Of a stretch of 64,000 nt of DNA, positions 14,101-25,187 are shown piece after piece (the stretch's first letter is position 1; each line of letters starts with the position of its first letter). The position numbers and the translations under genes were made by a program. The notes beneath the pieces were generated by a model. The model was not told the origin of the DNA and searched no databases. It worked only from the letters and a program-made list of their open reading frames with translations. The stretch covers positions 1 through 64,000 of the forward strand of contig CAJNYU010002514.1 of NCBI GenBank assembly GCA_905331475.1, written 5' to 3'. The stretch is from Rotaria socialis. Taxonomy: Eukaryota; Rotifera; Eurotatoria; Philodinida; Philodinidae.

Positions 14101-14943
14101 ACACATTATAAACTACCTGTTGAAGTTACTATACCTGAAACCTTAGCAAATTTTCACTGGTCATGATTGTTACATTTTTTTTTTGATAAAAGATCAAATA
14201 CTCCTTGAATCTGTAAGAATAGCTTAATTGTGTTTCACATTTGAATTCAATAGGGATTATTTTAACAGGTTTATTTATCTTTTGTTTTTGTTTTAGAACG
14301 ATGGATAATGTTAGTTTCCTTCGTTTGGACAGTTCAATGAATACAGCTGATCGTTTTAATACAGTTAATTTATTTAATTCAGATCCAAGTATAGATCTAT
14401 TGTTACTTACGACACATGTTGGTGGTCTTGGTTTGAATTTAACTGGTGCTGATACAGTTATATTTGTTGAACATGATTGGAATCCAAGTAAAGATCTTCA
14501 AGCTATGGATCGTGCACATCGTATTGGACAAAAGAAAGTTGTTAATGTTTATCGATTAATAACAAGAAATACAATTGAAGAAAAAATTATGAAGTTTGTA
14601 TTTTTTACTATTTCGTTGCTCTTTTTTTTTTATTCTTAATTATTTTATTTGTTTTAGTCTTCAACGATTTAAAACAAATTTAGCTGATACGGTATTGGGA
14701 TCAGATAATAATTCGTCTAGTTTACTTACTTTAGAGAAGGATACAAATTTAATTGATCTTATATCGTTAGGAGATGAAGCAAAAGGACAATCATTAGTAA
14801 CAGATAATTCTTCGAAAAAATCTAATTCAAATAAAAAACAGACATTGAAATCGATGCTTGATACATTCTCTGAACAAGTTGATAACGACGAAGATTGCTA
14901 TAATGATGAATACAATGTGAACAAATTCATTCAACAGCATTAA
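1299..14943 (+). CDS. BTAF1: TATA-binding protein-associated factor 172 (BTAF1/Mot1), Swi2/Snf2 ATPase
   Basis: Nuclear ATPase that uses ATP to strip TBP from DNA. The start ATGACTTCAAG (1299-1309) is split by an intron and continues at 1406 to read MTSRLDRLLTLLNTGD, matching the BTAF1 N-terminus. HEAT-type segments follow (VVAPIRETSAQTLS at 6483, GTWEIRHGALLTLKY near 6600, the middle domain to about 12160). The C-terminal motor runs from 12450: Walker A DDMGLGKT split by an intron near 12528, the Mot1-type Walker B variant DEGH near 13070, SGTPIQNN near 13217, LTTHVGGLGLNLTGAD near 14406 and AMDRAHRIGQ near 14502. The stop is TAA 14941-14943; AATAAA follows at 15042. Most introns are 50-80 nt, but those at 2254-3657 and 3943-6482 are long. 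Every conserved block checked is in frame after splicing, so the gene looks intact. Predicted length is about 1.7-1.8 thousand residues, close to the human 1849. Some middle exon boundaries are approximate. Confidence 0.96.
2254..3657 (+). other. Long BTAF1 intron without recognisable content
   Basis: The intron follows the exon ending in acidic residues (…NEENEE, donor near 2254) and ends at the acceptor TTCTAG before 3658, where NRLSWPLNDFYDWL begins. About 1.4 kb in a gene whose introns are mostly below 100 nt. It has only short chance frames on both strands, no terminal repeats and no RNA gene that I can see. Confidence 0.6.
3989..4836 (-). CDS. Secreted SPOR-like domain protein nested in a BTAF1 intron
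   Basis: Three exons on the strand opposite BTAF1: 4746-4836, 4167-4676 and 3989-4104. Introns of 69 and 62 nt have GT-AG ends and keep the frame; the first removes an in-frame TGA. Product 238 aa. Residues 1-28 form a signal peptide (hydrophobic core VIAVIIICLGF). A Thr/Ser-rich stretch follows (about 33-80), then about 75 residues with the order strand-helix-strand-strand-helix-strand: VRIRVQNSLI, a helix ending LKQRHIP, YRQVKDSKDG, KTIIIGPFQK, LNNLTATMMIF. This layout and the IGPF signature resemble the SPOR domain (PF05036), a bacterial module that binds denuded peptidoglycan glycan. A His cluster (HEHHHAH) and a four-cysteine tail follow. AATAAA overlaps the stop region. The gene model is strong (about 0.8); the SPOR assignment is by pattern only (about 0.4). 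A bacterial origin is inference. Confidence 0.7.
4837..6482. other. Rest of the long BTAF1 intron, with CT microsatellite
   Basis: Upstream sequence of the nested gene and the remainder of the 2.54-kb BTAF1 intron. A (CT)n tract lies at about 5163-5190, running into CTAT repeats to about 5210. Short frames such as 5543-5743 have no supporting features. The intron ends at ATCTAG before 6483. Confidence 0.5.
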
Positions 14944-17900
14944 TGCGAAAAAGATATAAAAAATCTCGTGATACGAATATAAATTGTGAATCACCAATTA
15001 TTGTTCTGTTTGTCTGTGTTGTCTTCTTTTCTGTTCAAGTAAATAAACATACTTTCAAGATATATTATATATATATATATAAAGGTATACTTGTCTTTAA
15101 ACCAATTTATTTCTTAAACTATAATTAAAAAAAGATATTTGAAAATAAACTAGAAAACTTGCAATCCTCTATTAATCATTTTTATTATGCATCTTACGAT
15201 ATTTCATAATATTCATGGGCAATTCATTGATTTACTTGTAGAATGAAGCTATAAATCACAAGATCTATGACACGTCGGTAATATTAATTAATTTGGTAAA
15301 ATGATATGAGTTTGTGTCGTTTCATGAAAAGAAGTCTACTCATTTTCATGAACAGTATTTATCTAACCAAAATTAAATAGATATCAGTAATCATTATAAT
15401 AGTAGCATAACAACAATACAATTATGGATAGGAAAGAGAAGCATAAGATACATAAGTTTTGTTGGAAACATAAATTAACATTCTGAAATTTCTCAGATCG
15501 TCATTTTCCCCCTAAACATCTTGTAGCCATTCAAATGATATTATGACAAAAATGAAGATACATCAAACTGTCTATTTCTTTTCTCATATAATACTAAAAT
15601 TTCGACAACAATATGATTTTATTTTTATATATGTGCATGTTACTTTAATAGATATCTATGAGAGAAAATTCATGAGAAGTTACTATTGGTCAATTACTAG
15701 TGACACCGAAAATTAGAGCTTGTTGCTATAACTTCAATAGCATGATAAAAGGGTCACTTGCATTAAGTAAATCTCATAGATCAAGCAGATAAAAAATAAA
15801 AATAAAACTTAATACGAAGTATACTCCTAAAAATTTGTTTTAATATCATTTGTAAGGACAAGAAATAATAGAACTGTTTTGTAATAAAAATCATGGTACT
15901 GATATATTTTCTAGAAAAATGATGCAAACATACTTTCATCAGTAATCAATGCGAAACTATATGCTACAAGTGATTAATGAAAGTGGACTGGGCTAATTTC
16001 ATTTTATCTTATGAGCTTCAATGGGGAAAAAATATATGTAATAGTTTTACGACCTTTACTACAACATCAAAAGATAATTAGAGCAAAATTATCAAGAATA
16101 TTCTTAGAGATTGCAACCTAATTCCCGGAGACGACATTTTAAGCAGAAAAACAAAAGTTATAGCTAATTGATTATTATTCTTCCTAATAGCCCACACCCA
16201 TCCGTTTGATATTTTTCAAAGAATATCAATGAAGAATAAAATTTTCATAAACTAGCTAACATGCAAGAATACAGATTGAAAATTTAATTTTAGTTCTATC
16301 GATTATAAAGATTCTAATCTTTCTATGCCGATGATCTATGAATATTTCACGAACTTCTTTTAGTAATAAAAGAAAAACAAATCCTGATGACATTTTCTAT
16401 GAAATACCTAGTTAACATAATAATAGAAGAATGCTAGTGATCATGAACCACGACGAATAAAGTTCATTCTCTGAAAGTTAATTGAAATTGCTATTGGCAG
16501 CTTCTTTCTTTTTATAAATATTCAAAGAATAATTCTCTAGTCTATGTTTATAACATTACAAATACTAGTAGGCAATCGATCAGAAAACAACAACATTTGA
16601 ATAATCAATGCATCATCATGCATCTATTTTTTTATACGCAACTATTCCATTATTATTCTACGAAGAAATAGACTGACGTCAGAGCCTCTCGATTGTGAAA
16701 TTTACATCGAACAATAATACTATTATCCTTGTTTAAAATTACTAGCAAAAAGCTTAGAATTAACGTCGAATATTTTCACTGAGAAATAAATTTATTAAGC
16801 GATGCGCAATTCTCAATAATAAATGAATATTAATATTTATTTCAACAAAAGTCTAAAAGTCTGATGCTCTCATTTTATATAATCTTAAAGGTATGAAACG
16901 CTAATAAATTTAGTTAATGACTTCCAGACAACAAAGACTTATATTTCTTGTGTATGTATAAACAGATGCCAAACGAGTTCTTCAGAACAGAAAACAAGAT
17001 TATTAAATCTTGATAGAGGTTTATTGTTTCTAAGACTTCTTTTGTTCTATGTGAAGAAAAAAACCTAATTACTGGCATATTCGTATGTTTTCTGCTGTCT
17101 ACATAATTGATTTGCTCGTACCAACATCATTAGCGTTGACATAAAGGAATTTCATCATTGAAAAATTGTTTATTATGCTTTAAAATTTTATTCCTAAAGA
17201 AAACATGTACAACAATAACAATTTTAATCATGAAAAGAAACTTTTTATTTAAAAGCGTTCCAAGAATAGACTGATCAATTTACAAGTGAGAAATAATATT
17301 CTATTAGCTGGTGTCAGAAGCCGCATATGTAATATAAAGCTATGATAAATTCCTTTCAATTCATAATGTATTCCAATATACTATTTTATTTCTCTTATAG
17401 TATTTTATTTGAACGAATAAAGTTGAACAATTTCGTAGAAAATGTTTCATACAAAATATACTTGTTGTCTGCTCAGTGTTATTTTCACAGCCTCGATCCA
17501 TTTTCTAGTGTCCTATCTACGTTTCTTTTAGTACAAAATTAATTCTATGCATGAAAATCATTGATAATCCACTAATGCGATGCATAGTTAATCTTAGATT
17601 CTACATAATGGCGTAAATAAATTGTACAAGCGTCTTCAATGATTTTCTTTTATTTGATTACATCTATCAGAAAAACTTTATAAATCTCTCAGGGAATGTA
17701 TTTCAGAGAAAACATTCATAAAAATTGATTATGCGATGGTTAAATTAAGCTAAAAATAGTGATAAAACTATCATTCAATGGCTACAGGAATTACTTAAAG
17801 ACACGGAGAGCACTAATATCGTACATCATAGAATATCTCTAATCATTCTTTGTAATATATTTTCTTGACACGATCGATAGTTGATCTATTATCATTCATT

Positions 17901-18484
17901 TTATAAATATTGTTTTTGAAAAATCATAGAATGATAGTAAAAATCAACAAATAAAACTATCCTCATTTAATTGATCTTATGAAATAGATAAAGAAATTAG
18001 GAGCAAAACTTGCTTCTAAATTGCTTACAAAATTTTTCTAAAATTCTCATTTCATGTATTCCTGTTGAACAAAATAATCGCTAAATGACGGATTAGACCT
18101 AAATTAGTTAATCCCATCCGTATGGCATTTCTTCAGAATGTATTTATTGGCGCTATAGCAAGTTTGAAAATATTATATCAAGATGTACGTTTTTAATTGG
18201 CACCAGATGTACATACACACTACTAATATAATATATATTAATTGAAACTTTTGTAATTTATGAACATAGAATCAAATCAAATTATTAACGTTTATAAATC
18301 TTCTTTGAAAATAAACAAGTTCGCATATAATTACTACTCGTTCATTCTATGTTTATTTCAATCAATTGTATTATAAATACCGTCTGGCGAATACTGGTAC
18401 AAACAATAGACAATGAAAAATATAGATCACAAAAAAAGCAAAATTATTGCGAAGACACATAATTTAAAAAAACAGGTTGAGCTG

Positions 18485-18528
<44 letters not shown>

Positions 18529-18726
18529 AGAAGAGTTCAAAAAACGACTGATCAGAAATATTTCGTTACACTTCATTTTTCAGTCACAATGAGATTAACT
18601 GTAATCGGTTGATAAAAACAAGAGATGTATCAGCATACAACTTTAATATAACTACACACGTATTAATTAACAGTTAACGATGTTCTTGAAAAGGCAATGA
18701 AACGATGGTGCATTATCTATTTACGA
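14944..18726. other. Gene-free stretch downstream of BTAF1
   Basis: About 3.8 kb of AT-rich sequence with only short chance frames. It holds the BTAF1 polyadenylation signal AATAAA at 15042, a short AT run near 15063-15080 and a longer (AT)n tract at about 18488-18522. I see no gene, RNA or terminal-repeat element. Confidence 0.5.
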
Positions 18727-19728
18727 CTATTGTGCTGGAGAATTGAGTGAAGTACGTTTTTGATTGGGTATTGTTCCTGTGGTAACGTTATTGGCAGAAG
18801 TATCTTCAGCTTGATCGACTAAAAGTGATATTGAATGAATTGGCATAGATGATAATTCATGACTAGAATAATTCATTGTATCATTTGCTGCTTTATTATT
18901 AATTGCTTCTTCATACGATGGTGGAATATCTATATTGAAAAGAGACAAAGCTTTAAATATATTATTAATCACTTAACAAAATTAGGTTAAATGAGACAAA
19001 GAAAAAAGAAAGAATAAATTAACAATTCTTGTTCTATCCAAACAAGAAGTATAAAAGATAAAGATAAATATTTACCTCTCGGGTGCAAAACACTCTGTTC
19101 ATAGCTAGGTAAGCCTATATGGAATGAACCGGAATACCGATGAAAATCTCTAGGAAACGATGGGATACATAATAATTCTATCAGCGTAGAGTGTATAAAG
19201 ACATACCCACTATTCATATTTGCAAAACTAATTGTACCAGAATTTTGAGCATAAAATCTTGCTTGCTGAAGAAAAGAAAACAGAAAAGAAAAGAATCAAC
19301 ACTATTAAGTGAACAAGAATTGCAATGAAGTTATACCCGTATTCGTTGAGCGTTCAGTTTTCGTAATGCAGTTAAGATCTTCTCAGCTGATATCCAATAC
19401 ATAAAAGCAAATATAATACCAATACCACTAAATAAAAACAAACAAAATTCGATCATTTCGATTGTTTATGGTTTTCACAAAATCAATACCCGAAAACAAT
19501 AAAAGAAACAGAAAATCTTTGTTTTTCGTATGTGGCAAGTAGAGAACCGGCAACAAGCAATAAAATACCGAAAACTAAACATAATAAAAAACGATGCAAT
19601 TTCAAATAGTTTCTATCTTAACAAAACAAACTTAGAAAAATAACTGCAGATATTTTTCTTTTTCGTGCAATACTTTCAATTCGAGCATTAGGTGTAGCAT
19701 GTGGATTTGCAGAATTAGATGTTGCCAT
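18727..19728 (-). CDS. Small two-pass membrane protein with PPxY/LPxY motifs
   Basis: Six short exons on the minus strand: 19632-19728, 19490-19574, 19337-19427, 19207-19265, 19076-19149 and 18727-18929. All joins keep the frame and give 202 aa. Two hydrophobic segments lie near the N-terminus: about residues 28-50 (AVIFLIFGILLLVAGSLLA) and 55-80 (SFIVFGIGIIFAFMYW). The C-terminal half is polar and carries LPSYEQS and IPPSYEEA, PY-type motifs that in other membrane proteins bind WW domains of NEDD4-family ubiquitin ligases. This suggests an adaptor or a cargo turned over by ubiquitination, which is inference. I do not recognise an orthologue. It is divergent from the SPOP-like gene, 274 bp between start codons. 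Confidence 0.8.
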
Positions 19729-19904
19729 TATAATATGAATTGCATTCATGTTGAATTTTTAAAATTTTTTTATTTACATTCTAAAAAATAAACACATACG
19801 AAATTTAATCGCACATTGATTCATGTCTAGACAACAGTTTTATGTTTATACATATAGTTTAGGTCAACCGAGAAATCGTTATAGAACAACCTATCACATA
19901 ATAA

Positions 19905-19940
19905 AATCTATTGGTCCAATTTATTTAACCAATGAAAAAC
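19905..19940. promoter_or_regulatory. CCAAT-containing bidirectional promoter region
   Basis: The 274 bp between the divergent starts at 19728 (-) and 20003 (+) carries ATTGGTCCAAT, a CCAAT box in both orientations back to back, followed within a few bases by AACCAATG. CCAAT boxes bind NF-Y and are common in bidirectional promoters. There is no obvious TATA box close to either start. Confidence 0.4.
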
Positions 19941-20002
19941 GACATCTGTTAGGTTATTGTTGTTTGTTATTCATTGATAATCAGCTCATTCAGTTCTAAT
20001 CA

Positions 20003-22086
20003 ATGTCAGGCAGTGGTACTGAACGCTCAAATTTTCGTGGCAATCGTCCATTATCGTCAAATCCACCACATTCAATATGTGTGACAGATCGAAAAGTTGT
20101 TTCATTTACACATCTATGGACAATTGATCATTTTCAGTCATATTTAGGTTGATTACTTTCTTTTTGCGTCTTGTTTTTTTTTCCAATAATTCAATTTTAT
20201 AACATAGATGATCCACAATCACCACGTGTTCTTTTCAGTTCTTATTTTTCTCCAAATTTTGGTCCACATACTGATACAAGGTTAACTAATTTTTATCTAA
20301 TCTATTTCACTATAAATTATTTATTTATTTATTTATTTATATTTTCAGTTGGTGTTTGAAACTTTATCCAAAAGGTGTTAATGAAAAATCAGTAGAATAT
20401 ATAAGTTTATTTGTTAAATATGTGCGTGGTCGTTCAGATTTACAAGCTAAAGCTGAATTTTCATTGATAAATAGTCGTGGAGAATTTCACATCGTACGTA
20501 AAACTCCCTATCATATATTTCCAACTGGTGGTGATTGGGGTTATTCAGAATATCTAATGCGTATGGTTTTAACTACGCAACGTAAATCTGAATTATTAAA
20601 TGCCGATCAAAGTTTAAAAATATTTACACGCGTTATTATTGTTGGTGAATCGTCATCATCAATCATACACGAAGAGAAAAAAAATACATATGAAAGTTTA
20701 ATTTCATTATCATCACATTTCAGTTCACTGTTAACATCAACTAAGGATAATTGTCATGATGTTACTATTATTGTACGTCCACAGCAATATAATGGTTTAA
20801 CATATGAAAATAAATCACATGATACTCCATCATCATCATCAACATCTTCGTCACCAACTGATGTAGGAAAATCATCATCATCATCATCAAAAAGAAGTAA
20901 CAATAATAATAACAGCTCCGGTACGGGTAATCATCGAACAAAACGCAAACGATATAGTACAAACTCAGGTGGAAGTAGTGGTGCAGGAGAATCATCAGGA
21001 GAAACTAATCATGATGAAACAACTTCAACAGCATTAGCTATTTCGTCCACACCAACATCAACAACATTTTATGCTCATCGGAGTATATTAAGTGTAAGTG
21101 CCAAAATAGCCATATAATCGTTTGTTTTGTCTTCTGTTTACTTATTTATTAGTTAGAAAAGATTGCTCATTAGAGTATGTTGAGTGGTAGTTCCATTTAT
21201 TAAGATTTCAATCAACGTTTAGAGAGTAAATTGAAAATATTACATTCAATGATGTAATTATTTTTCTAATCATAAGATACGAAAACAATTGAGCGGAAAT
21301 ATATCTGATGAAAGTAAAATATTAAGAAATCAATTGTGCTTAATACTATATCTCTTATGTGCAATGGAGTTCTTCGAGTAGAACTTTCAAACAAACCCTA
21401 TTGACCATACGATTTATTGGTCGCATTATAGGCTAATAATATCATGAAAATATCATAACTAAATAGATGCAAATAATATACGGATCAACTATTGTAGAAT
21501 TCATGCCTATGTACATTTAATTCTATTAATTAATAATCGATATATAGAAAGATGAAGATTAAGTTAGACATATTCTACATAAAAGATTAATACAAATAAA
21601 AATAGTACTTAACTCGGATTTAAATATTTATTTTAGGTTCGTAGTCCTGTATTTGCTGCTATGTTTTCTCATTCAATGCTTGAAGATCAAAATTCTACAA
21701 TTGAAATAACAGATCTACAGCCAGAAACTGTTCGTGCTTTACTTGAATATATTTATACATCGAATGTTGAAGAAATCGACGAACATAATGCTGTAGAAAT
21801 ATTTAAAGCAGCTGATAAATATGAATTAGAATTATTAAAACAAAAGGCTGAATTAATCATGATGAATTCATTATCTGTATCAAATTGTACAATGCTTTAC
21901 ATAGTGGCTGATTTACATAATGCGAATGAATTAAAAAAACGGGTTTTAAATTTTATCATGCGCAATATACTTGAAGTAACTGAAAGTGATGATTGGCGTA
22001 TATTAGTCGAACAACATCCTGCATTAGCGACAGAAGCATTTGTTTATTCGGCCGAACATGCTGCATCATGTGCTTGTTCTTCTTAA
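20003..22086 (+). CDS. SPOP-like: SPOP-like MATH-BTB substrate adaptor for Cullin-3 ubiquitin ligase
   Basis: Four exons (20003-20147, 20208-20280, 20349-21093, 21637-22086) give 470 aa. The MATH domain (about residues 25-170) is recognisable from KVVSFTHLWTIDHF, WCLKLYPKG, YISLFVKY and GGDWGYSEYL, close to human SPOP. The BTB fold starts at DVTIIV (about 210) and resumes at FYAHRSILSVRSPVFAAMF (about 310), followed by TIEITDLQPETVRALLEYIYT, AADKYELELLKQKAE and a BACK-like tail. The family recruits MATH-bound substrates to CUL3. Unlike human SPOP (374 aa), about 95 residues of Ser/Asn/Thr-rich sequence with a basic patch (RTKRKRY) sit between the first two BTB strands. The tail ends in Cys/Ser residues rather than SPOP's basic nuclear signal. 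It is probably the first cistron of a three-gene unit. Confidence 0.93.
21094..21636 (+). other. Intron of the SPOP-like gene
   Basis: A 543-nt intron between AGT|GTAAGT and TTTTAG|GTTCG, unusually long for this gene, whose other introns are 60-68 nt. It interrupts the BTB domain between ILS and VRSPVF. No repeat or reading frame of note inside. Confidence 0.8.
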
Positions 22087-22192
22087 AAATAAATATTATT
22101 CCTTTTTTGTCTTCTCATCTCTTTCTTTTTCTTTTTGTTTGTTTTATCATGTGTATATAAATAAAAACTATTTGTGTACATGTACGTTTTAG
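22087..22192 (+). promoter_or_regulatory. Intercistronic region: poly(A) signal and probable trans-splice acceptor
   Basis: Only 106 nt separate the SPOP-like stop codon from the next ATG. AATAAA lies at 22089-22094, right after the stop, and the spacer ends in a pyrimidine-containing ACGTTTTAG that abuts the MMTAG2 ATG. This is what a spliced-leader acceptor between operon genes looks like. No upstream exon is needed for the MMTAG2 N-terminus. Confidence 0.6.
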
Positions 22193-23341
22193 ATGTCAGC
22201 ATCACATTCCCATCAAGGTGGAGCAAGAGGAGGAAAAGATCAATTCAAGTATGACAATAGTTTTTTTTTCTGTTATGCCGCATTTATTTTGATCATATTT
22301 ATTTAGTTGGAATTCAGTTAAATCAGATAAAGATCGAGAATGTTATCTAGGACATTCAGTTATGGCACCAACTGGTCGATGGCAAGAAGGTAAAGATTTA
22401 ACATGGTAAATATAATTAAAATAAACTAATTGAAAAAACTTAGTGAAAACTATTACAATGATTAAGGTATGCAAAAAATCGTGAACAAGAGCAGCAAATA
22501 AAATCAGCAGAATTTCGAGCAGCCAAAAAAATTGAAGAAGACGCATTGATGACAGCATTAGGAATTAAAGTGATGCCTCCGCCGCCGCCACCACCACCAC
22601 CCTCAAGTTTGTTGTCAGCTGTTTTTATCACTTGACATTGATTTTTCATTTTTGTTTAGCTTTTTCTACTTCAACACAACATAAATCGTCCATTAAACGG
22701 GAAACAACATCAATTAAAAATGAACCGATGACACCATCCATACATAATGATTCTCGTGATTTAAAACAGCATCATCATGGTATAGGACATGATAATCAAC
22801 GAAAAGAAGATCGAAGACGGCGAAGACAACTAAAAGCAACTGGTTCTGATGAAGAAAAGCATGATTGGTCAGATAATGACGAAGAAGATTTAGAAGACAA
22901 TGAAGATGGCGATAAAAGTTTGTTTATTTTGTTTTGTATTTCATTAAAATCAATTAATTATACATTGATTTCAGCAAAACAATCGTTGCAACAAAATGTG
23001 ATGACTGAAAAAGAATTAGATGACTTTCTTATTGATCTTGTGAAGAAACATGGTTTCAAAACACTGAAACGAACATTTAAAACAAAAAAGTAAGCTTCTT
23101 TTCTCAAAAACGTTACTTTCGTATTGTCATTTTATTTCTATCCAGAGATAAAAAAGAACACAAACATCAACATTCATCATCGTCGTCATCAGATTCTGAG
23201 CCAGATTCAAAACGTAAACATAAGAAAACACATCGTCGTAAAGAAGAAAAAGCTGAATCTAAAAAACGTCATCGGACTCAATCATCTTCTCCATCGGCAT
23301 CATCGAAAACTGGCAGTTCTAAACATGATCGAAATCGATAA
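22193..23341 (+). CDS. MMTAG2: Multiple myeloma tumor-associated protein 2 homologue (Mmtag family)
   Basis: Six exons (22193-22248, 22307-22405, 22467-22606, 22660-22917, 22975-23089, 23146-23341) give 287 aa. The N-terminus [12 protein letters not shown]…[14 protein letters not shown]…DLTWYAKNRE is the diagnostic block of the Mmtag family (PF10159; human C1orf35, 263 aa). After it come an EALMTALG-like helix (here EDALMTALG), a polyproline run (nine prolines, about residues 93-101), an acidic patch ([15 protein letters not shown]), a short segment [18 protein letters not shown] not obvious in the human protein, and a basic Lys/Ser/His-rich tail. Human MMTAG2 is a poorly characterised nuclear phosphoprotein, so I assign no precise function. 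The start directly follows an AG acceptor 106 nt after the preceding gene. Confidence 0.9.
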
Positions 23342-23446
23342 AAAAAAAACATTTTTGTTTTGTATAGTTCAAGTTATGTTTTCATTTATTAAAAAGTAAA
23401 GAAAAACAAAAAAAAATAGATTTAAATCTCAAAATGTTTGTTGCAG
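23342..23446 (+). promoter_or_regulatory. Intercistronic region: poly(A) signal and probable trans-splice acceptor
   Basis: The 105 nt after the MMTAG2 stop contain ATTAAA (about 23388-23393) and end in TGTTTGTTGCAG at 23446, two bases before the SDHAF4 ATG at 23449. An in-frame ATG at 23434 overlaps this acceptor and would be removed by splicing there. Spacing and layout match the upstream gap. Confidence 0.6.
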
Positions 23447-23448
23447 AT

Positions 23449-23757
23449 ATGTTGTGTCGATTGTTTTCGACTGTATCCTATTCTGGTTACATTCAACGAT
23501 CATTGATCGTATGTCAACCTTTACGTTTACATTCGACAAAAAATGCAACTGATAATGATTTTAAAAAATCACCTACAAAAAGTAAAACTCCCATTGGTAA
23601 ATTAGATGAATATTCACATCCAGATGTCGAAAAATATCCATTAAAACCATGGCCAAATAATATAAATCCCACAACTGGTGAAGTCAATGGTCCACGTGGA
23701 CCGGAACCAACACGATATGGTGATTGGGAACGAAAAGGCAAATGCGTGGATTTTTAG
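23449..23757 (+). CDS. SDHAF4: Succinate dehydrogenase assembly factor 4
   Basis: Single-exon frame of 102 aa starting [19 protein letters not shown], an Arg/Ser-rich amphipathic mitochondrial presequence. The C-terminus [20 protein letters not shown] and ERKGKCVDF is the conserved DUF1674 block of SDHAF4 (yeast Sdh8). The factor binds flavinylated SDHA in the matrix and shields it until it joins SDHB, so it is needed for complex II assembly. An in-frame ATG at 23434 would add five residues, but the splice acceptor at 23446 and the quality of the presequence favour 23449. It lies 107 nt after MMTAG2 on the same strand, probably as third cistron of a unit. Intact. Confidence 0.95.
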   Translation: MLCRLFSTVSYSGYIQRSLIVCQPLRLHSTKNATDNDFKKSPTKSKTPIGKLDEYSHPDVEKYPLKPWPNNINPTTGEVNGPRGPEPTRYGDWERKGKCVDF

Positions 23758-25187
23758 AAGTTCTTTATTATATGAAATTTGCCTCATTTTTCTCTTTATT
23801 AATAAATATATGAAAAAAGACTAACTGGTGTAGAAATGAACATTAAACGATTATTTCGTTGTTTATTCGCTTATAGACAGTACAAGTATATTTTAGTCAA
23901 TAATGTGTCTGATAATCAAAAGAAAATCAATTATTATTATTTTATCTTCATCCTTAGTCATTTTTTGAAAGTTGTGGATACCTTCGAATCTGCAAAAATA
24001 ATATAGATCAGGCTTAAAAATGACTAATAGATGATCAATTATTGTGAACTAATCTTTTTTTTTGTCATTTCATAGGGAAGTTTTCTTTTACAAATTGAGT
24101 CTTAAAATTAAAACCAAAGTTACTATGAGTATCTACATTCATAGAAAGACTGTATTTCAATAAGAGTAAAACAAATGCCGCCTATGATGGATACTCTTAG
24201 TTGTTACATGTACCATTGAAAATCCAGAATATTGTCCAGGTCTTTATTTAGAAAATTGAATGGCGCATAGATTAAATTAATTTTCTATGAGAACAATAAG
24301 ATTTCTCAAAGGAAATATATATTGAATTAATAAAAATTTTCTTATGTGAATTATAAAGAAAATATCTCTGATGATCTAGGGGGTGACCTCTTTTTTAGTT
24401 AAATATCAATATAATGCTTAGTTACAATTTTTTTTGTCACAATTCTGATATAAAATTATGGACTCGGTTATTTTTTTATTCTAGGATAGCAAATAGATTC
24501 GCACTCACATTCCACCCTCAATTATGTTCAGATTAAAGTGCCATCTAGATGCTAATAATATTTTATTTAAAAAACAACAATAAATGATAATGACAAGTAT
24601 TTTCACACGAAAGAACATTTTTTAAGAATGAAATTTCGTTGACCATATGTTAGTATGTATTTCTTTACGTCCGAGATTAGACATCACTATTTCAATCGAA
24701 CACGTAGTACGAAAAGATAAAATTTCTTTTATAGACTAAGCCGAACGTTTTGAAGAAATTTCTCTTATCTCAAAAACATGATATCCATCATCAGTGTATG
24801 GTAGACTAGTGCATCCATTGAAGTCTTCGATTACAATGAAGTGTAAAATTATATCACGAAGATCTCGTATTTTAAGAAATTTCTACTCCATCTCACACTA
24901 TCTTCAATAGATAGATTATTGAGTGCATTTCATTTCATTTTCTGAAACTTGTATTATTACTATTTTCTAATGATCACAATTGTGTCTAACAAAATTTAAT
25001 TCATTTCCTTTACGATTACTGACACTAAAATCATTTTTTGGAAAAAAAAATAACTGAAGCATGCATTCATAAAAAATAAAATGTTATATTGAAATCAAGT
25101 TTATTGTTGAGACTGATAAGAACAGATACAAATTGAGATATGATTCCAGAGAGGGAGAGAAAAAATAACGAGTTCATTTTAGTTTGA
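23758..25187. other. Gene-free stretch between SDHAF4 and the small heat-shock gene
   Basis: About 1.4 kb between convergent genes, AT-rich, with only short chance frames. AATAAA at 23801-23806 could serve SDHAF4. On the minus strand, an AATAAA-like signal near the 25060-25090 A-rich run could serve the chaperone gene. Nothing else recognised. Confidence 0.5.
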
